This document shows positions 8,315 through 17,129 of a stretch of DNA of 38,561 bases, piece by piece. Source of the stretch: Alkalicoccus chagannorensis DSM 18086. GTDB lineage: Bacteria > Bacillota > Bacilli > Bacillales > Salisediminibacteriaceae. Made by a program: the position numbers and the translations under genes. Location of the stretch: positions 1 through 38,561 of the forward strand of contig NZ_KE386946.1 in the NCBI RefSeq assembly GCF_000429725.1, read 5' to 3'. Position 1 is the stretch's first letter; each line of letters begins with the position of its first letter. The notes under the pieces were generated by a model. The model saw nothing but the letters and a program-made list of their open reading frames with translations, was not told where the DNA came from and ran no database searches.

Positions 8315-9880
8315 ATGCCATTAGTGGAACTGCAGTATATCACGTGTGATACAAAGGAACGTAACCTGTTTGAAACGAACCATGTCGTGGTGAATCAGGG
8401 AGCAAAAATCGGGCTGATCGGCCGGAACGGATCAGGGAAAACGACCCTGCTTCAAGCCATGACGGGGGAGCGGATCCCCGACGCCGGCAGCATTGTCCGC
8501 CATGCTTCGGTCTTTCTGTTTCCACAACTGAAGCCGAAAGACCCTGCAAGAAGCGGCGGGGAAGTGTCGCTGGCGATGGTGTATGATTTGCTGAATCAGG
8601 GGGCTGGGGTTTTCCTGCTGGATGAACCGACGACCCACCTCGACGAAGAACAGCGCACCGAGCTCGCGGACCGGCTGTCCCGCCGGGCGGAAGCGGTGCT
8701 GACCGTCTCGCACGACCGGGCGTTTCTCGAGCAGGTCTGCACGGAGATCTGGGAACTGGAAGGTGGAAAGCTGCACGTGTACCCGGGAAGTTACCGCGAG
8801 TACGAAGTCGAAAAGGACCGGCAGGAGCGCCATCAGGAAAAGGAACACGAGAAGTATGAAGCGAAGCGGCGGCAGCTGGAAGCAGCGATGGAGAAAAAAG
8901 AAGAGAGGGCGAGACGGGCAGACAGCACACCAGCCAGCGTGTCGAGATCCGAAGCGAAAATCACCGGTGCCAGGCCGTATTTTGCGAAGAAACAAAAAAA
9001 GCTCCATCAAGGAGCCAACGCACTGCAATCGCGTATCGACCAGCTGGAACCGGTGCCGAAACGCCGGGAGCTGCCACCGATCCAGATGGAAACCGACCAG
9101 AGCCGCCGCCTGAAAAACCGGGTGCTCATCCGGGCCGTCCGTGCAGCCGGCCGCATCGAAGGCCGGACGTTATGGGAGCCTGCCGACTTCACGATCCGTG
9201 CCGGTGAAAAGGTGGCCGTCACCGGCCGGAACGGGACGGGGAAAACGACGCTGCTGCAGCAGATTGTCGAAGAAGGCGAGGGCATCGACGTATCCCCCGC
9301 AGTCATATTCGGCTACTTCCGCCAGCAGCTGGAACAGCTGGAGCTCTCCCGCACGCTGCTCGAGCAGGTTCTCGATGACGCCGTCCATCCGGAAAGCCTC
9401 GTCCGGACGGTGCTGGCCCGCTTCGGCTTCAGCGGAATCGACGTCGACAAACCGCTGGACGTCTTAAGCGGTGGAGAGCGGGTCAAGACGGCCCTGGCGA
9501 CGCTGCTCGTCAGCCGGGCCAACGTCCTCGTTCTCGATGAACCAACAAACTTTTTGGACATTGCGGCGATGGAGGCACTTGAATCGCTCCTGCAGTCGTA
9601 TCCAGGGACGGTGCTGTTCGTCACCCACGACCGGCGGTTCCGCCAAGCGGCAGCGACGCGCACGTTCACGATCGAAGAGGGCAGGCTCCGGATCGACCAG
9701 CAGGATTCGATCGCGCCGGCTGCCGGAGAGCGGGAAGCGGAGCTGATGAAAGTGGAGAACGAGATCACTTCGGTGCTGAGCCGGCTCAGTCTGGCACCCG
9801 ATGAGGAATTGGAGGAAGATTTTCAGCGGCTGCTTCAGCGAAAAAAGCAGCTGCAGTTTCAAGAAAGCGAAGAAGAGTAA
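8315..9880 (+). CDS. ABC-F protein, probable antibiotic-resistance ribosomal protection type
   Basis: A 521-residue cytosolic protein with two ATPase domains and no membrane segment. ATG 8315 follows GGGAGCG; the in-frame ATG at 8198 lies upstream of the terminator and is unlikely. NBD1: Walker A GRNGSGKTT (about 36-44), SGGE (80-83), LLDEPTTHLD. A charged coiled linker (about 160-260) follows, then NBD2: GRNGTGKTT (about 304), LSGGERVKTALA, VLDEPTNFLD. NBD1 is unusually short between Walker A and signature, as in Vga/Msr/VmlR proteins. Such proteins displace macrolide, lincosamide, streptogramin or pleuromutilin drugs from the ribosome. The attenuator leader and the Mph-like neighbour support this. 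Which drugs are affected cannot be told. Confidence 0.85.
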   Translation: MPLVELQYITCDTKERNLFETNHVVVNQGAKIGLIGRNGSGKTTLLQAMTGERIPDAGSIVRHASVFLFPQLKPKDPARSGGEVSLAMVYDLLNQGAGVFLLDEPTTHLDEEQRTELADRLSRRAEAVLTVSHDRAFLEQVCTEIWELEGGKLHVYPGSYREYEVEKDRQERHQEKEHEKYEAKRRQLEAAMEKKEERARRADSTPASVSRSEAKITGARPYFAKKQKKLHQGANALQSRIDQLEPVPKRRELPPIQMETDQSRRLKNRVLIRAVRAAGRIEGRTLWEPADFTIRAGEKVAVTGRNGTGKTTLLQQIVEEGEGIDVSPAVIFGYFRQQLEQLELSRTLLEQVLDDAVHPESLVRTVLARFGFSGIDVDKPLDVLSGGERVKTALATLLVSRANVLVLDEPTNFLDIAAMEALESLLQSYPGTVLFVTHDRRFRQAAATRTFTIEEGRLRIDQQDSIAPAAGEREAELMKVENEITSVLSRLSLAPDEELEEDFQRLLQRKKQLQFQESEEE

Positions 9881-9886
9881 GGCGGT

Positions 9887-10270
9887 TCAGTATCGTCTGG
9901 CGAGAAAAACAAACGTCATCGGCACGGTAGTCGTCATCAGTGCCGCAACGAGACTCAAGGCCTGGTAAGCATCCAGATACACCACGTTAAACTGCGTGAT
10001 GCCCATGAGGAAGACAAGATAAAAGACGAGGAAAAAGTAGCTGAAGAGCATGCCTTTTTCCCGGATCATGCGGGCTCGTTCATCATTGTCTTTGAACTGA
10101 GGATGAAGCCAGGCAAGAGCGAAACAAAGGACGGAGAGAGAGAGGATGCCGATGTCATGGCCGGCGAAAAAGGTTCCGGTGTAGATAGAGCCTGCGGTAA
10201 GCAGAGCGCCGTATAGCAAAAACAGGATGCCGGCTATGACGAAAAAGCGGGGACTGGTGGTGGCGTTCAT
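9887..10270 (-). CDS. Small four-helix membrane protein, partner of the Xre regulator
   Basis: A 127-residue protein starting at ATG 10270 with AAAGGA upstream. It has four hydrophobic helices (about 8-28, 36-53, 71-94 and 100-122). The soluble loop between helices 2 and 3 carries HPQFKDNDERARMIREKG. No named family is assigned with confidence. It follows the Xre gene with only a 4-base gap, an arrangement common in Bacilli, where a YozG-type repressor is paired with a small integral membrane protein. It ends 7 bases from the convergent ABC-F gene, with no terminator between. Confidence 0.7.
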   Translation of the reverse strand: MNATTSPRFFVIAGILFLLYGALLTAGSIYTGTFFAGHDIGILSLSVLCFALAWLHPQFKDNDERARMIREKGMLFSYFFLVFYLVFLMGITQFNVVYLDAYQALSLVAALMTTTVPMTFVFLARRY

Positions 10271-10274
10271 ATAA

Positions 10275-10502
10275 TCAGGTCCTTTCGTTGTGGGATGGCT
10301 GGAGGTCGTCATCCTCCAGGATAAAGACGTTTTCGACGGTAGTCGTAAAGCAGCGGGCGATCTGCATGGCGAGCGGAAGGGACGGATTGTAGCGCTCCTT
10401 CTCGATCGAAATGACCGTCTGGCGGGAGACGCCGAGCATCGCGGCTAAGCGTTCCTGTGAAATGCCGTGCTGCTGTCGAAGTTCTTTCATCCGGTTCTTC
10501 AT
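10275..10502 (-). CDS. Xre/Cro-type HTH regulator (YozG-like)
   Basis: A 75-residue single-domain regulator starting at ATG 10502 after GGAAGAGG. The HTH is KELRQQHGISQERLAAMLGV with SRQTVISIEKERYNPSLPLA as recognition helix and following segment. The last about 15 residues are acidic and unstructured. Proteins of this type repress their own operon and the adjacent membrane gene. A perfect palindrome over the -35 region of its promoter (10537-10569) is a good candidate operator. Confidence 0.9.
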   Translation of the reverse strand: MKNRMKELRQQHGISQERLAAMLGVSRQTVISIEKERYNPSLPLAMQIARCFTTTVENVFILEDDDLQPSHNERT

Positions 10503-10536
10503 CGGCCTCTTCCTTTCTATTCCAGTTCAGCATAAA

Positions 10537-10569
10537 GTAAAGCACCCTTGACTGTCAAGGGTGCTTTAC
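10537..10569 (-). promoter_or_regulatory. 15-bp perfect palindrome over the xre promoter; operator and/or terminator
   Basis: Arms 10537-10551 and 10555-10569 are perfectly complementary around a 3-base centre. On the minus strand the centre supplies TTGACA (10558-10553), followed at 18 bases by TATGCT, so the palindrome covers the -35 box and spacer of the likely xre promoter. It may bind the Xre protein. It could also terminate the response-regulator operon that ends at 10681, although the following T stretch is weak. Confidence 0.6.
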
Positions 10570-10680
10570 ATCGTTCGGCGAGACGGATGCTGGAATAGCG
10601 AACGGTGTCGCCGGCTTTCCCAGCATGCCGAGGAGATCGATGGATCGTAGGACGCGGCGAGGCTGGCGTTCGAGTAAACA

Positions 10681-11343
10681 TCAATCCGCACGTTCGTCCG
10701 GCCGTTCCCCGGTAAGTGCGTAAATGGTGATATGGTTCCGCTCCCGCAGGTCCATTTTGTCCATGATATGGCTGACGTGATTCTTCACGGTGCCGGGGCT
10801 GATCGACAGACGGGAGCCGATATCCTGGTTGGACAGGCCTTTTTTCATCAGGGTGATGACCTGCAGTTCCCGGTCGGATAAGGCGTACCGCTCCTGCCAT
10901 TGATGTTCATATGCTGATGGGCTGCTGGTGGAGTGGATATAATCCAGGACCGTGGAAGTGACTGATTCGGCGAGATAGCCGCCTGTACGATGGACGGTAC
11001 GGACCGCCTCCGCGAGCTTTTCGATGGGGGCATCTTTCAGCATGTAGCCGTCTGCTCCTGCTTTCATTGCTTCAATAATGTAGCTGCGGTCATGGAACGT
11101 CGTTAACATAAGAATACGAAGCGATGGATACTTCTTTTTTGCGCGCCGGACGGTTTCGATGCCGCCAATGCCAGGCATGCGGATATCCATGAGCAGAATA
11201 TCCACGTCGATGGTATCAAGTGCCTCTAGACACTGCTCGCCGGTAGCGAACGTCCATGGGCAGCTCATGTCTTCCTGCATGTTCAAAAGAGACTGAAATC
11301 CTTCATAAACGAGCCGTTGATCGTCAACGACAGCAAGCTTCAT
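10681..11343 (-). CDS. Two-component response regulator, NarL/LuxR type
   Basis: A 220-residue protein starting at ATG 11343 after AAAGGAGGAG. The receiver domain holds the acidic pair D7-D8, phospho-acceptor D53 in LLMDIRMPG, a Thr in LTTFHD and the conserved Lys in YMLKDAP. A linker leads to a LuxR-type HTH (about 155-215: LSDREL QVITLMKKG LSNQDIGSRLSISPGTVKNH). Its start overlaps the kinase stop by 4 bases, so translation is coupled. It belongs to the LiaR/DesR/YxjL-like group. The target promoters are not evident; the neighbouring genes are possible targets. Confidence 0.92.
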   Translation of the reverse strand: MKLAVVDDQRLVYEGFQSLLNMQEDMSCPWTFATGEQCLEALDTIDVDILLMDIRMPGIGGIETVRRAKKKYPSLRILMLTTFHDRSYIIEAMKAGADGYMLKDAPIEKLAEAVRTVHRTGGYLAESVTSTVLDYIHSTSSPSAYEHQWQERYALSDRELQVITLMKKGLSNQDIGSRLSISPGTVKNHVSHIMDKMDLRERNHITIYALTGERPDERAD

Positions 11344-12476
11344 CGTTCTCCTCCTTTCGATGGAAGCGGCCATTCAATAAAGAGCTCTGAACGTTCTGCC
11401 AGATCGACGTGCAGCCGGCCGCCGGAAGCGTGGACACGCTCTTCCATCTGGCGAAGGCCGAACCCTTTCTCCCACTGTCCACCCGCCCCGGAGCCGTTGT
11501 CAGTGATCCGGATCGCCAGCATGCCGTTCTGTTTTTCGGCCAGAATCGAAACATGGTCGGCGCGGCCGTGCCGCCGGGCGTTGGTCAGGGCTTCCTGCAG
11601 CAGCCGGTACAGATCCGCCTGCTCGGGGAAGGGGAGTTCATAAAACTGGGCCAGTCCGTCGTGGTTGATCGTCATATCGGCTAGCTGGGCAAAGTCATCG
11701 AAGAGCTGTTCAAAAGGGGAGCCGGACGCTTCCACCGGAGCAATCATTCTGACCGACTGCCGCATATCTTCGAGCATGGTCCTTGCCGCTTGCTCAGATT
11801 CGTGGAGGCTTGCTTCGACGGCTCCCTGTTCGCCACGCTGATAGGCGTATTTCAATTTCTGCAGCTGGATGATCAGTCCGGTCGACTGGTGGGCCACCGT
11901 GTCGTGCAGATCTCTGGCAATTCGGTTCCGCTCCTGCTCGAGTGCCCACGTTTTCTCCCGCTCTGCATACGCCTCCAAGGCGGCATTTACTTGTTCCAGC
12001 TCTTCCTGCTGTGCTTCAAAACGCCGATAGAAAATCGCAAAACTGAGAAAAAACAGGATCATCAGTAGATAAGCAGATACTGCAGACCAGTTCAGCGCAT
12101 CGTGATACAGACGGTGAAAAATAGGTGCCGCAGCAGACAGCCCGGCTGCACTAAGCTGATCGGGCAGCGGTTCTAGCAGCGTCACAGAGGTAACGATGAG
12201 AACAATGAACAGCACGAAGTACGGGGTATAAGGAACGAAAGGCAGCAGCGATACGGCCGCAGCCCATTCGATGAGCAGAAGAACAAGCGCACCTTTTCTT
12301 CCCGGAAGCGGACGGAACAAGAGGAAGTAGTTGGAACAGAGAAAGAGAGTGGTGACCATGATGGTCATCCAAAATATCACGTTACTGCCGGCTTGACTGA
12401 TCAGCAGAAGCAGCACCACTCCCTGCACTCCTGCCCGGAGCAGGAGCGTGTTTCTGTTGATATCCTCCCGCTTCAT
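11340..12476 (-). CDS. Sensor histidine kinase, HisKA_3 (DesK/LiaS-like)
   Basis: A 378-residue protein starting at ATG 12476 after GGAGGTGAT. About six hydrophobic helices occupy residues 12-150 with very short outside loops, so the stimulus is probably sensed in or near the membrane. A coiled segment (150-180) leads to the HisKA_3 box QERNRIARDLHDTVAH with phospho-acceptor H191. The ATPase domain shows ALTNARRHG (N box), ITDNGSG (G1) and KGFGLRQMEERV (G2). It pairs with the overlapping NarL-type regulator. The ligand is unknown; related kinases sense membrane fluidity or envelope stress. Confidence 0.92.
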   Translation of the reverse strand: MKREDINRNTLLLRAGVQGVVLLLLISQAGSNVIFWMTIMVTTLFLCSNYFLLFRPLPGRKGALVLLLIEWAAAVSLLPFVPYTPYFVLFIVLIVTSVTLLEPLPDQLSAAGLSAAAPIFHRLYHDALNWSAVSAYLLMILFFLSFAIFYRRFEAQQEELEQVNAALEAYAEREKTWALEQERNRIARDLHDTVAHQSTGLIIQLQKLKYAYQRGEQGAVEASLHESEQAARTMLEDMRQSVRMIAPVEASGSPFEQLFDDFAQLADMTINHDGLAQFYELPFPEQADLYRLLQEALTNARRHGRADHVSILAEKQNGMLAIRITDNGSGAGGQWEKGFGLRQMEERVHASGGRLHVDLAERSELFIEWPLPSKGGER

Positions 12477-12713
12477 GACATCACCTCCGATCGGATTCAT
12501 TCAAGAGTAAGGATCCATGTACGTTTGTTGATCCTCCTATCTCATCCAAAGATCCTTTCGTGTTTCCTCTGCCAACAGGAAAGGGAGAACTTCTTCTTTC
12601 ATTGTACAGGATTCATCGGCGGAGAGAATGTGAATCGAGGCATATTCCCGGTCGGACTTTCCGCCGCTACAATGAGATCATCACAACCGCTGCGGCGGAG
12701 AGGGGTGGTAAAG

Positions 12714-14828
12714 ATGAACAAGCGGATGGATGTTCTGGATGTGCTGCGGGGGTTTGCATTGATCGGTATATTGATGGTGAACGTGCAATTGATGACCTCC
12801 GGCACGTGGGTGTATGAACAGACTGGCTCGAGGGTCGAGGTAAACGGAATCGATGCAGCGGCGGGGCTGATAGTGACGATCTTTTTTGAAGGCGCGTTTA
12901 TCACCTTGTTCACCTTCTTGTTCGGTGTCGGGTTCCATGTATTCATGTCCCGGGCCGAACAAAAGGGTCATCCAGCGCGGAAGCTGTTCTTCCGGCGGAT
13001 GACAGGGCTGCTGATCATCGGGCTTGCTCACCTGTTCCTCGTTTGGATGGGGGATATTCTGACGATCTATGCCGTGACGGGATTTTTGCTTCTCTTCTTT
13101 TATCAGCGTCAAGCACAGACGATGCTGCGCTGGGCATTGGGGCTTCTCGTCTTGTTTCTGATGCTGTTGTTCTCACGCCTGTTGATTCCTGCAGGTCAGC
13201 TGGAAGCGATGCGTCAGGAAGGGAAAACGATGGGTGCAGCTGTTACCGACGCTTATGCGGAGGCGGGGTCTTGGTCCTGGCTCGTTTTCCGTATGACAGA
13301 AGAAGTTCCGTGGGTCCTGTCGGAATCAGTGTTTCTTCTCCCGTTTGTGCTAGGTATGTTTCTGCTGGGTATGTATGGAGGAAAGCAGGGCTGGTTTGAG
13401 GAGCCATCGAGGTGGAAAGCCATTCCTCGCTCCGTTTATGCTGTCGTACTCCTGTTATTTGCCGGCATGGCAGGGGTAGTGGCCGCCATGGAAACAGGCT
13501 TTCTGGACGCAGGGGCACATCAGGTGTTTCTGCTGGATACGCTGACGCGCACAGCGGGAGCACTGCTGACGTTTCTTTATACTGCAGGCATCGTCTATCT
13601 ATTTTCACGGGTTGGAGGCAGAGGATGGTGGATGACGTCACTACGATGCATGGGACGGACGGCTTTGACGATGTATTTGCTGCAGAGCATCACGGCATTG
13701 ACAATCATCTACGCAGGGGATTTATACGGCCGGATCGGTACGGCGGGTTCGCTGCTGTTGGCCGTGGGTATTCTGTTTGGTCAAATACTGCTCAGCCGCT
13801 GGATTCTTTCTCGGTGGAAACAAGGACCAGTGGAGTATTTGTGGCGCCGTTTCACCTATAAAACAGTGAACGAGATCCGCCGTCCTGACTCCATCGAATC
13901 CGCGTCCCTTCTGCTCGGTGCCGGTGCCAATCTCCTCATGGCGGGAATGGCCTGGGTTACGTATTATTATTCCCATTCCGAAGCAATCCTTCTGGACGGC
14001 AATTACAGCTTCATTATGTTCCTTGGTGTCATCACGGCGCTTCAGGTATCGATCGTGAAAGCCCGTCGCACGAAAACATTCCCGCTTGGGCAGTTCTTCT
14101 ATGAGTCCCTGTACGCTTTCATGAAAGGACTGCTGATTCTCGGTGTGCTCTTGATGGCGGCATCCACGGCGGTCATCCGTATTTTTCTCTATGCGTCGGG
14201 ATCTACCGAGGGCATTCCCATGCTGGTTCCGGAGCCGATTTTCTACTACGCAGCAGCATGCACCGTCATCTGCTACAGCATGACGTTGTTTTACCGGCGG
14301 CAGTACAGGCGGACCGGGGGACAGAGTATCCTCATGCGGACCGAGCAGAAATCAACCCTCGTGGACGGAAGTCTCTCACTTGGTATTGCGGCAGGCGTCT
14401 TTTTCCTCATGCAGGGAGGCGGAGGAAATGCCGGATTCGTTCCTTACCTTGCGGATGCTATTTTCGTCCTGATTCTTGCTCTGCTGCTCGTCCGGGAACC
14501 GGTGTCGATGATTCGCGAATCCGTGATTGAGCTGGCTGGCGGCGCACTGCAGAATAAGGGAAGGCAGGCGTATTTTGAAGAAGTGATCGCCAGGCACAAA
14601 CCTGCTTCTTGGAACGTTGAAGATGTTTTCATCAGTAAAAACGGGAGCCGGTATATGCTGATGATTTATATACGACACGTGGACGGATACTTTGCTGTCG
14701 AAGAGGCCATTGGTATGAAAAGAAATGTGCTGAAGGAGGCGGGGGCTCATTATCCTCATCTGTATCTGGAAATTATCCCAGACAGCGGGTCGAGCTGGCA
14801 TGCAGCTGAGACGGAGCAGGTGCAGTAG
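12714..14828 (+). CDS. Fusion of a DUF418 membrane protein and a cation-diffusion-facilitator-like domain
   Basis: ATG 12714 follows GAGAGGGGTGG and opens an uninterrupted frame of 704 residues. Residues 1 to about 380 are a DUF418 (YeiB-type) protein: RMDVLDVLRGFALIGILMVN at the start, HLFLVWMGDIL and TYAVTGFLLL-type helices, and the usual DUF418 ending GPVEYLWRRFTY. From about 390 the chain continues as a CDF-like transporter: six helices, ILLDGNYSFI in helix 2, KSTLVDGSLSLG in helix 5 and a cytosolic C-terminal domain (about 610-700). In normal CDF exporters both metal-site motifs are H/D-x-x-x-D; here only single Asp residues remain. Both families are normally separate proteins, so function, and whether metal is moved, are unknown. 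Confidence 0.8.
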   Translation: MNKRMDVLDVLRGFALIGILMVNVQLMTSGTWVYEQTGSRVEVNGIDAAAGLIVTIFFEGAFITLFTFLFGVGFHVFMSRAEQKGHPARKLFFRRMTGLLIIGLAHLFLVWMGDILTIYAVTGFLLLFFYQRQAQTMLRWALGLLVLFLMLLFSRLLIPAGQLEAMRQEGKTMGAAVTDAYAEAGSWSWLVFRMTEEVPWVLSESVFLLPFVLGMFLLGMYGGKQGWFEEPSRWKAIPRSVYAVVLLLFAGMAGVVAAMETGFLDAGAHQVFLLDTLTRTAGALLTFLYTAGIVYLFSRVGGRGWWMTSLRCMGRTALTMYLLQSITALTIIYAGDLYGRIGTAGSLLLAVGILFGQILLSRWILSRWKQGPVEYLWRRFTYKTVNEIRRPDSIESASLLLGAGANLLMAGMAWVTYYYSHSEAILLDGNYSFIMFLGVITALQVSIVKARRTKTFPLGQFFYESLYAFMKGLLILGVLLMAASTAVIRIFLYASGSTEGIPMLVPEPIFYYAAACTVICYSMTLFYRRQYRRTGGQSILMRTEQKSTLVDGSLSLGIAAGVFFLMQGGGGNAGFVPYLADAIFVLILALLLVREPVSMIRESVIELAGGALQNKGRQAYFEEVIARHKPASWNVEDVFISKNGSRYMLMIYIRHVDGYFAVEEAIGMKRNVLKEAGAHYPHLYLEIIPDSGSSWHAAETEQVQ

Positions 14829-14857
14829 TCTTCATAAAGAGCCTGCCCCGTATGAAC

Positions 14858-15682
14858 CTACGTGTGCTGCGGATACCCCTGGCCTTTTTTCTTCCTTTTG
14901 GCGTGGTACATGAGATCATCCGCCTGTGAAATGGCCGCAGAGAAGCTCATAGAGTGCTGGTCGATTTCCGTTCCTCCGACACTCCAGTCAATGGGATGCG
15001 TCTGTTCATTGATGAAAGGGGGAGGATCGAATGCCCGGCTTAATTCGGCATCCATCTCCGCCTCGCTCATCATCCAGGGCACGAGGAGAACGAATTCATC
15101 GCCGGCATACCGGTACACGTGGACTCCCTGTTCGGTGCCCCACGCTCGCAGCCGCTCCCCGATCTGCCGCAGCAGTTCATCACCTGCAAGGTGGCCATGC
15201 TGATCGTTCACTTGTTTAAAGTTATTCAAATCCATGAAGAAAAGCCGATAGGTCGCTTGATCTGGAGAAAGGACGGCGAAATCGCGCTCCAGTGCTTTTT
15301 GATTTGGCAGCCCGGTAAGCGGGTCTTGCAGCAGCTCTTTTTCTTTCTGGGCGAGCTGTTCAATCGTGTGATTCAAGGCGGAAGTCAGCTTCTGCAGGAC
15401 ATCCGATCCCTGATAGGCAGATCGAATGCGGTAGTTGCCGGCCGCGACATCTCTCAAAATAGCGGCGTACCTCTCGAAGATATACTTCAAGGCGCTCCTG
15501 GCGATGATGTAGTTGATCCAACCGAGCAGCATTCCGGCGATGATCGAGAGGATGCTGAACAGGAGCATGTCTTCCGGAAGGATCTGCACGAGCGACGGTA
15601 CGGTAAACCGGAAGGCGATCCCGATGAGCATGCCGAACAGCAGATAAAACAACAGCAGGTAATGCATGAAATTGCTGCGCAT
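14858..15682 (-). CDS. Membrane-bound GGDEF diguanylate cyclase
   Basis: A 274-residue protein starting at ATG 15682 after AAAGGAG. Two N-terminal helices (about 5-30 and 38-62) are followed by a HAMP-like linker (about 63-110) and a GGDEF domain. The domain shows DPLTGLPNQKAL, FFMDLNNFKQVNDQHGH and the active-site loop as YAGDEF. The AGDEF variant is active in many cyclases, so c-di-GMP synthesis is likely. No RxxD inhibitory site is visible in front of the loop, which suggests absence of product feedback. No EAL domain or operon partner is present. It converges on the DUF418-CDF gene, with 29 bases between the two stops. Confidence 0.88.
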   Translation of the reverse strand: MRSNFMHYLLLFYLLFGMLIGIAFRFTVPSLVQILPEDMLLFSILSIIAGMLLGWINYIIARSALKYIFERYAAILRDVAAGNYRIRSAYQGSDVLQKLTSALNHTIEQLAQKEKELLQDPLTGLPNQKALERDFAVLSPDQATYRLFFMDLNNFKQVNDQHGHLAGDELLRQIGERLRAWGTEQGVHVYRYAGDEFVLLVPWMMSEAEMDAELSRAFDPPPFINEQTHPIDWSVGGTEIDQHSMSFSAAISQADDLMYHAKRKKKGQGYPQHT

Positions 15683-15910
15683 AATGTTTCTCCTTTACGT
15701 TTTGTTAGTCAAAAGTCCTATATTTGCGTGCGTGATCCTGATAATATATTTATTGTATAGGAAATGTATAAGTAAATCAAAAACGAAGGTCCCAAAAAAG
15801 AGAAAACTGAAATAGGTGCATGAAGTTCCATATGCCCATTTATTTTCGTTTCAGATTTACCCCATATATTGGATTTGTTGAATGGGAGGAGAGTACTGCG
15901 ACGTGTTGGA
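15683..15910. other. AT-rich upstream region of the GGDEF gene
   Basis: This stretch is clearly richer in A+T than its surroundings, with ATAATATATTTATTG at about 15741-15755. It is the likely promoter region of the cyclase gene on the minus strand. No single promoter could be fixed and no coding frame with a ribosome binding site is present. Confidence 0.4.
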
Positions 15911-16845
15911 GCCGGGAAGGGAAGGGCTTAGGTAACTGACGGTCTATTTGTTGCTCGAGGGTCTGGACCGAAGCGCCGTTGCGAGGTGCGGAGTGACCGA
16001 GCGCGGGTCCTGAACGTCCGCTGCGTCCTTCCGAGTGACCGCCCAGCACCGCTGTGACCGATTTTCCTGCTGGAGAGACTGCCCGCTCTCACCTAGCGAC
16101 CGCCCACGGCCGCGCTGCGTCCGAGCCGGCGCCGCGAGTGACCGATCCGCACCCGATGCACCGCCGCAGCGGTCCACGATCCAGCTTCGTTTCCGCGGCT
16201 GCTCCGGCAGCCGTAGACCAGAGGGGCTTGGGTAACTGACGGTCTATTTGTTGCTGTAGGGTCTGGACCGAAGCGCCGCTGGGTGGCGCGGAGTGACCGA
16301 GCGCGGCTCCTGAACGTCCGCTGCGTGCTTCCGAGTGACCGCCCAGCGCCGGTGTGACCGCTTTTCCGCTTCCAGCGACTGCCCGCTCCCTCCAAACGAC
16401 CGCCCACCGCCGCACACCGTCCGAGCCGGCGCCGCGAGTGACTGATCCGCACCCGATGCACAACCGCAGCGGACCATGATAACCTCGTTCCCGCGGCAGC
16501 CCCGGCAGCCGTAAACCGGAAGGGCTTAGGTAACTGACGGTCTAATGGTTTCTGGAGGAGACTGGACCGAAGCGCCGTTGCGAGGTGCGGAGTGACCGAG
16601 CGCGGATCCTGAACGTCCGCTGCGTCCTTCCGAGTGACCGCCCAGCACCGCTGTGACCGATTTTCCTGCTGGAGAGACTGCCTGTTCCCTCCTTGCGACC
16701 GCCCACCGCCTCCCAACGTCCGAGCCGGCGCCGCGAGTGACTGATCCGCACCCGATGCACCGCCGCTGCGGACCATGATGACCTCTTTCCCGCGGCTGCC
16801 CCGGCAGCCTTAAACCAGAGGGGCTTAGGTAACTGACGGTCTAGT
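15911..16845 (-). repeat. Tandem array of three about 299-bp phased elements plus a terminal part copy
   Basis: The landmark GGTAACTGACGG recurs at 15931, 16231, 16529 and 16828, so the copies are 300, 298 and 299 bp. Each copy has the same landmarks in the minus-strand direction: a hairpin segment with GGCAGCC arms, ATCATGGTCCGC, then a run of short elements (GAGTGACCG, GAACGTCCG, TGTGACCG, GCGACTGCC on the plus strand). It fills the gap between the 3' end of the ugp operon and the GGDEF upstream region. The element points along the transcription of the upstream ugpB gene. Any open frames inside are by-products of high GC and repetition. Confidence 0.9.
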
Positions 16846-16915
16846 ATCGAACAAGCGGCTCGTCTGGAGAAAAGCGTGGCAGGAATGCGGTCGTTTCTTC
16901 CTGCGCATGCAGCAA

Positions 16916-16953
16916 AGCGTGGCGCCAGAAGGATGTACTTCTGGCGCCACGCT
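16916..16953 (-). terminator. Strong hairpin downstream of the ugp operon
   Basis: A perfect 16-bp stem (16916-16931 with 16938-16953) closes a 6-base loop. The T stretch on either side is poor, so it may stabilise the 3' end of the ugp transcript as much as terminate it. Confidence 0.6.
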
Positions 16954-16960
16954 GCTTATT

Positions 16961-17080
16961 GTGTGATAGGAATGGATACGTTTTTATACAGGGGAACGGC
17001 GGCTATGTCGGCTGCGCGGGAACCAGCAGCGATGCCGCGCGCCGTTCCGAAGAAAAATCGCTTTGGTTCTGTTTGATTTG
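16961..17080 (-). repeat. 3'-flanking repeat, copy A (matches 28101-28236)
   Basis: Shared blocks with copy B, in the same order: TGATAGG, ACGTTTT followed by ATACAGGGG, ACGGC, CGGCTGC then CGGGAA, CAGCGA then GCCGCGCGCC, TTCGA or TTCCGA, and ATCG followed by GCTTTG. Both copies sit between a strong hairpin and the 3' end of the last gene of a minus-strand solute-transporter operon. No coding frame or known RNA family is recognised. Confidence 0.6.
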
Positions 17081-17129
17081 GAGAAGGCTGATCAGCCCTT
17101 TCCAGCCTTTGTCTTCCTTGACGAAAAGA

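Noticed and set aside
15840-16776. Several open frames rich in Arg, Gly and Ser inside the repeat arrays (also near 21.6-22.6 and 36.3-37.3 kb)
   Set aside because: They arise in several frames at once from GC-rich repeated DNA, lack ribosome binding sites, and show no preference for synonymous change. The elements are 21 bp long, so frames simply stay open.
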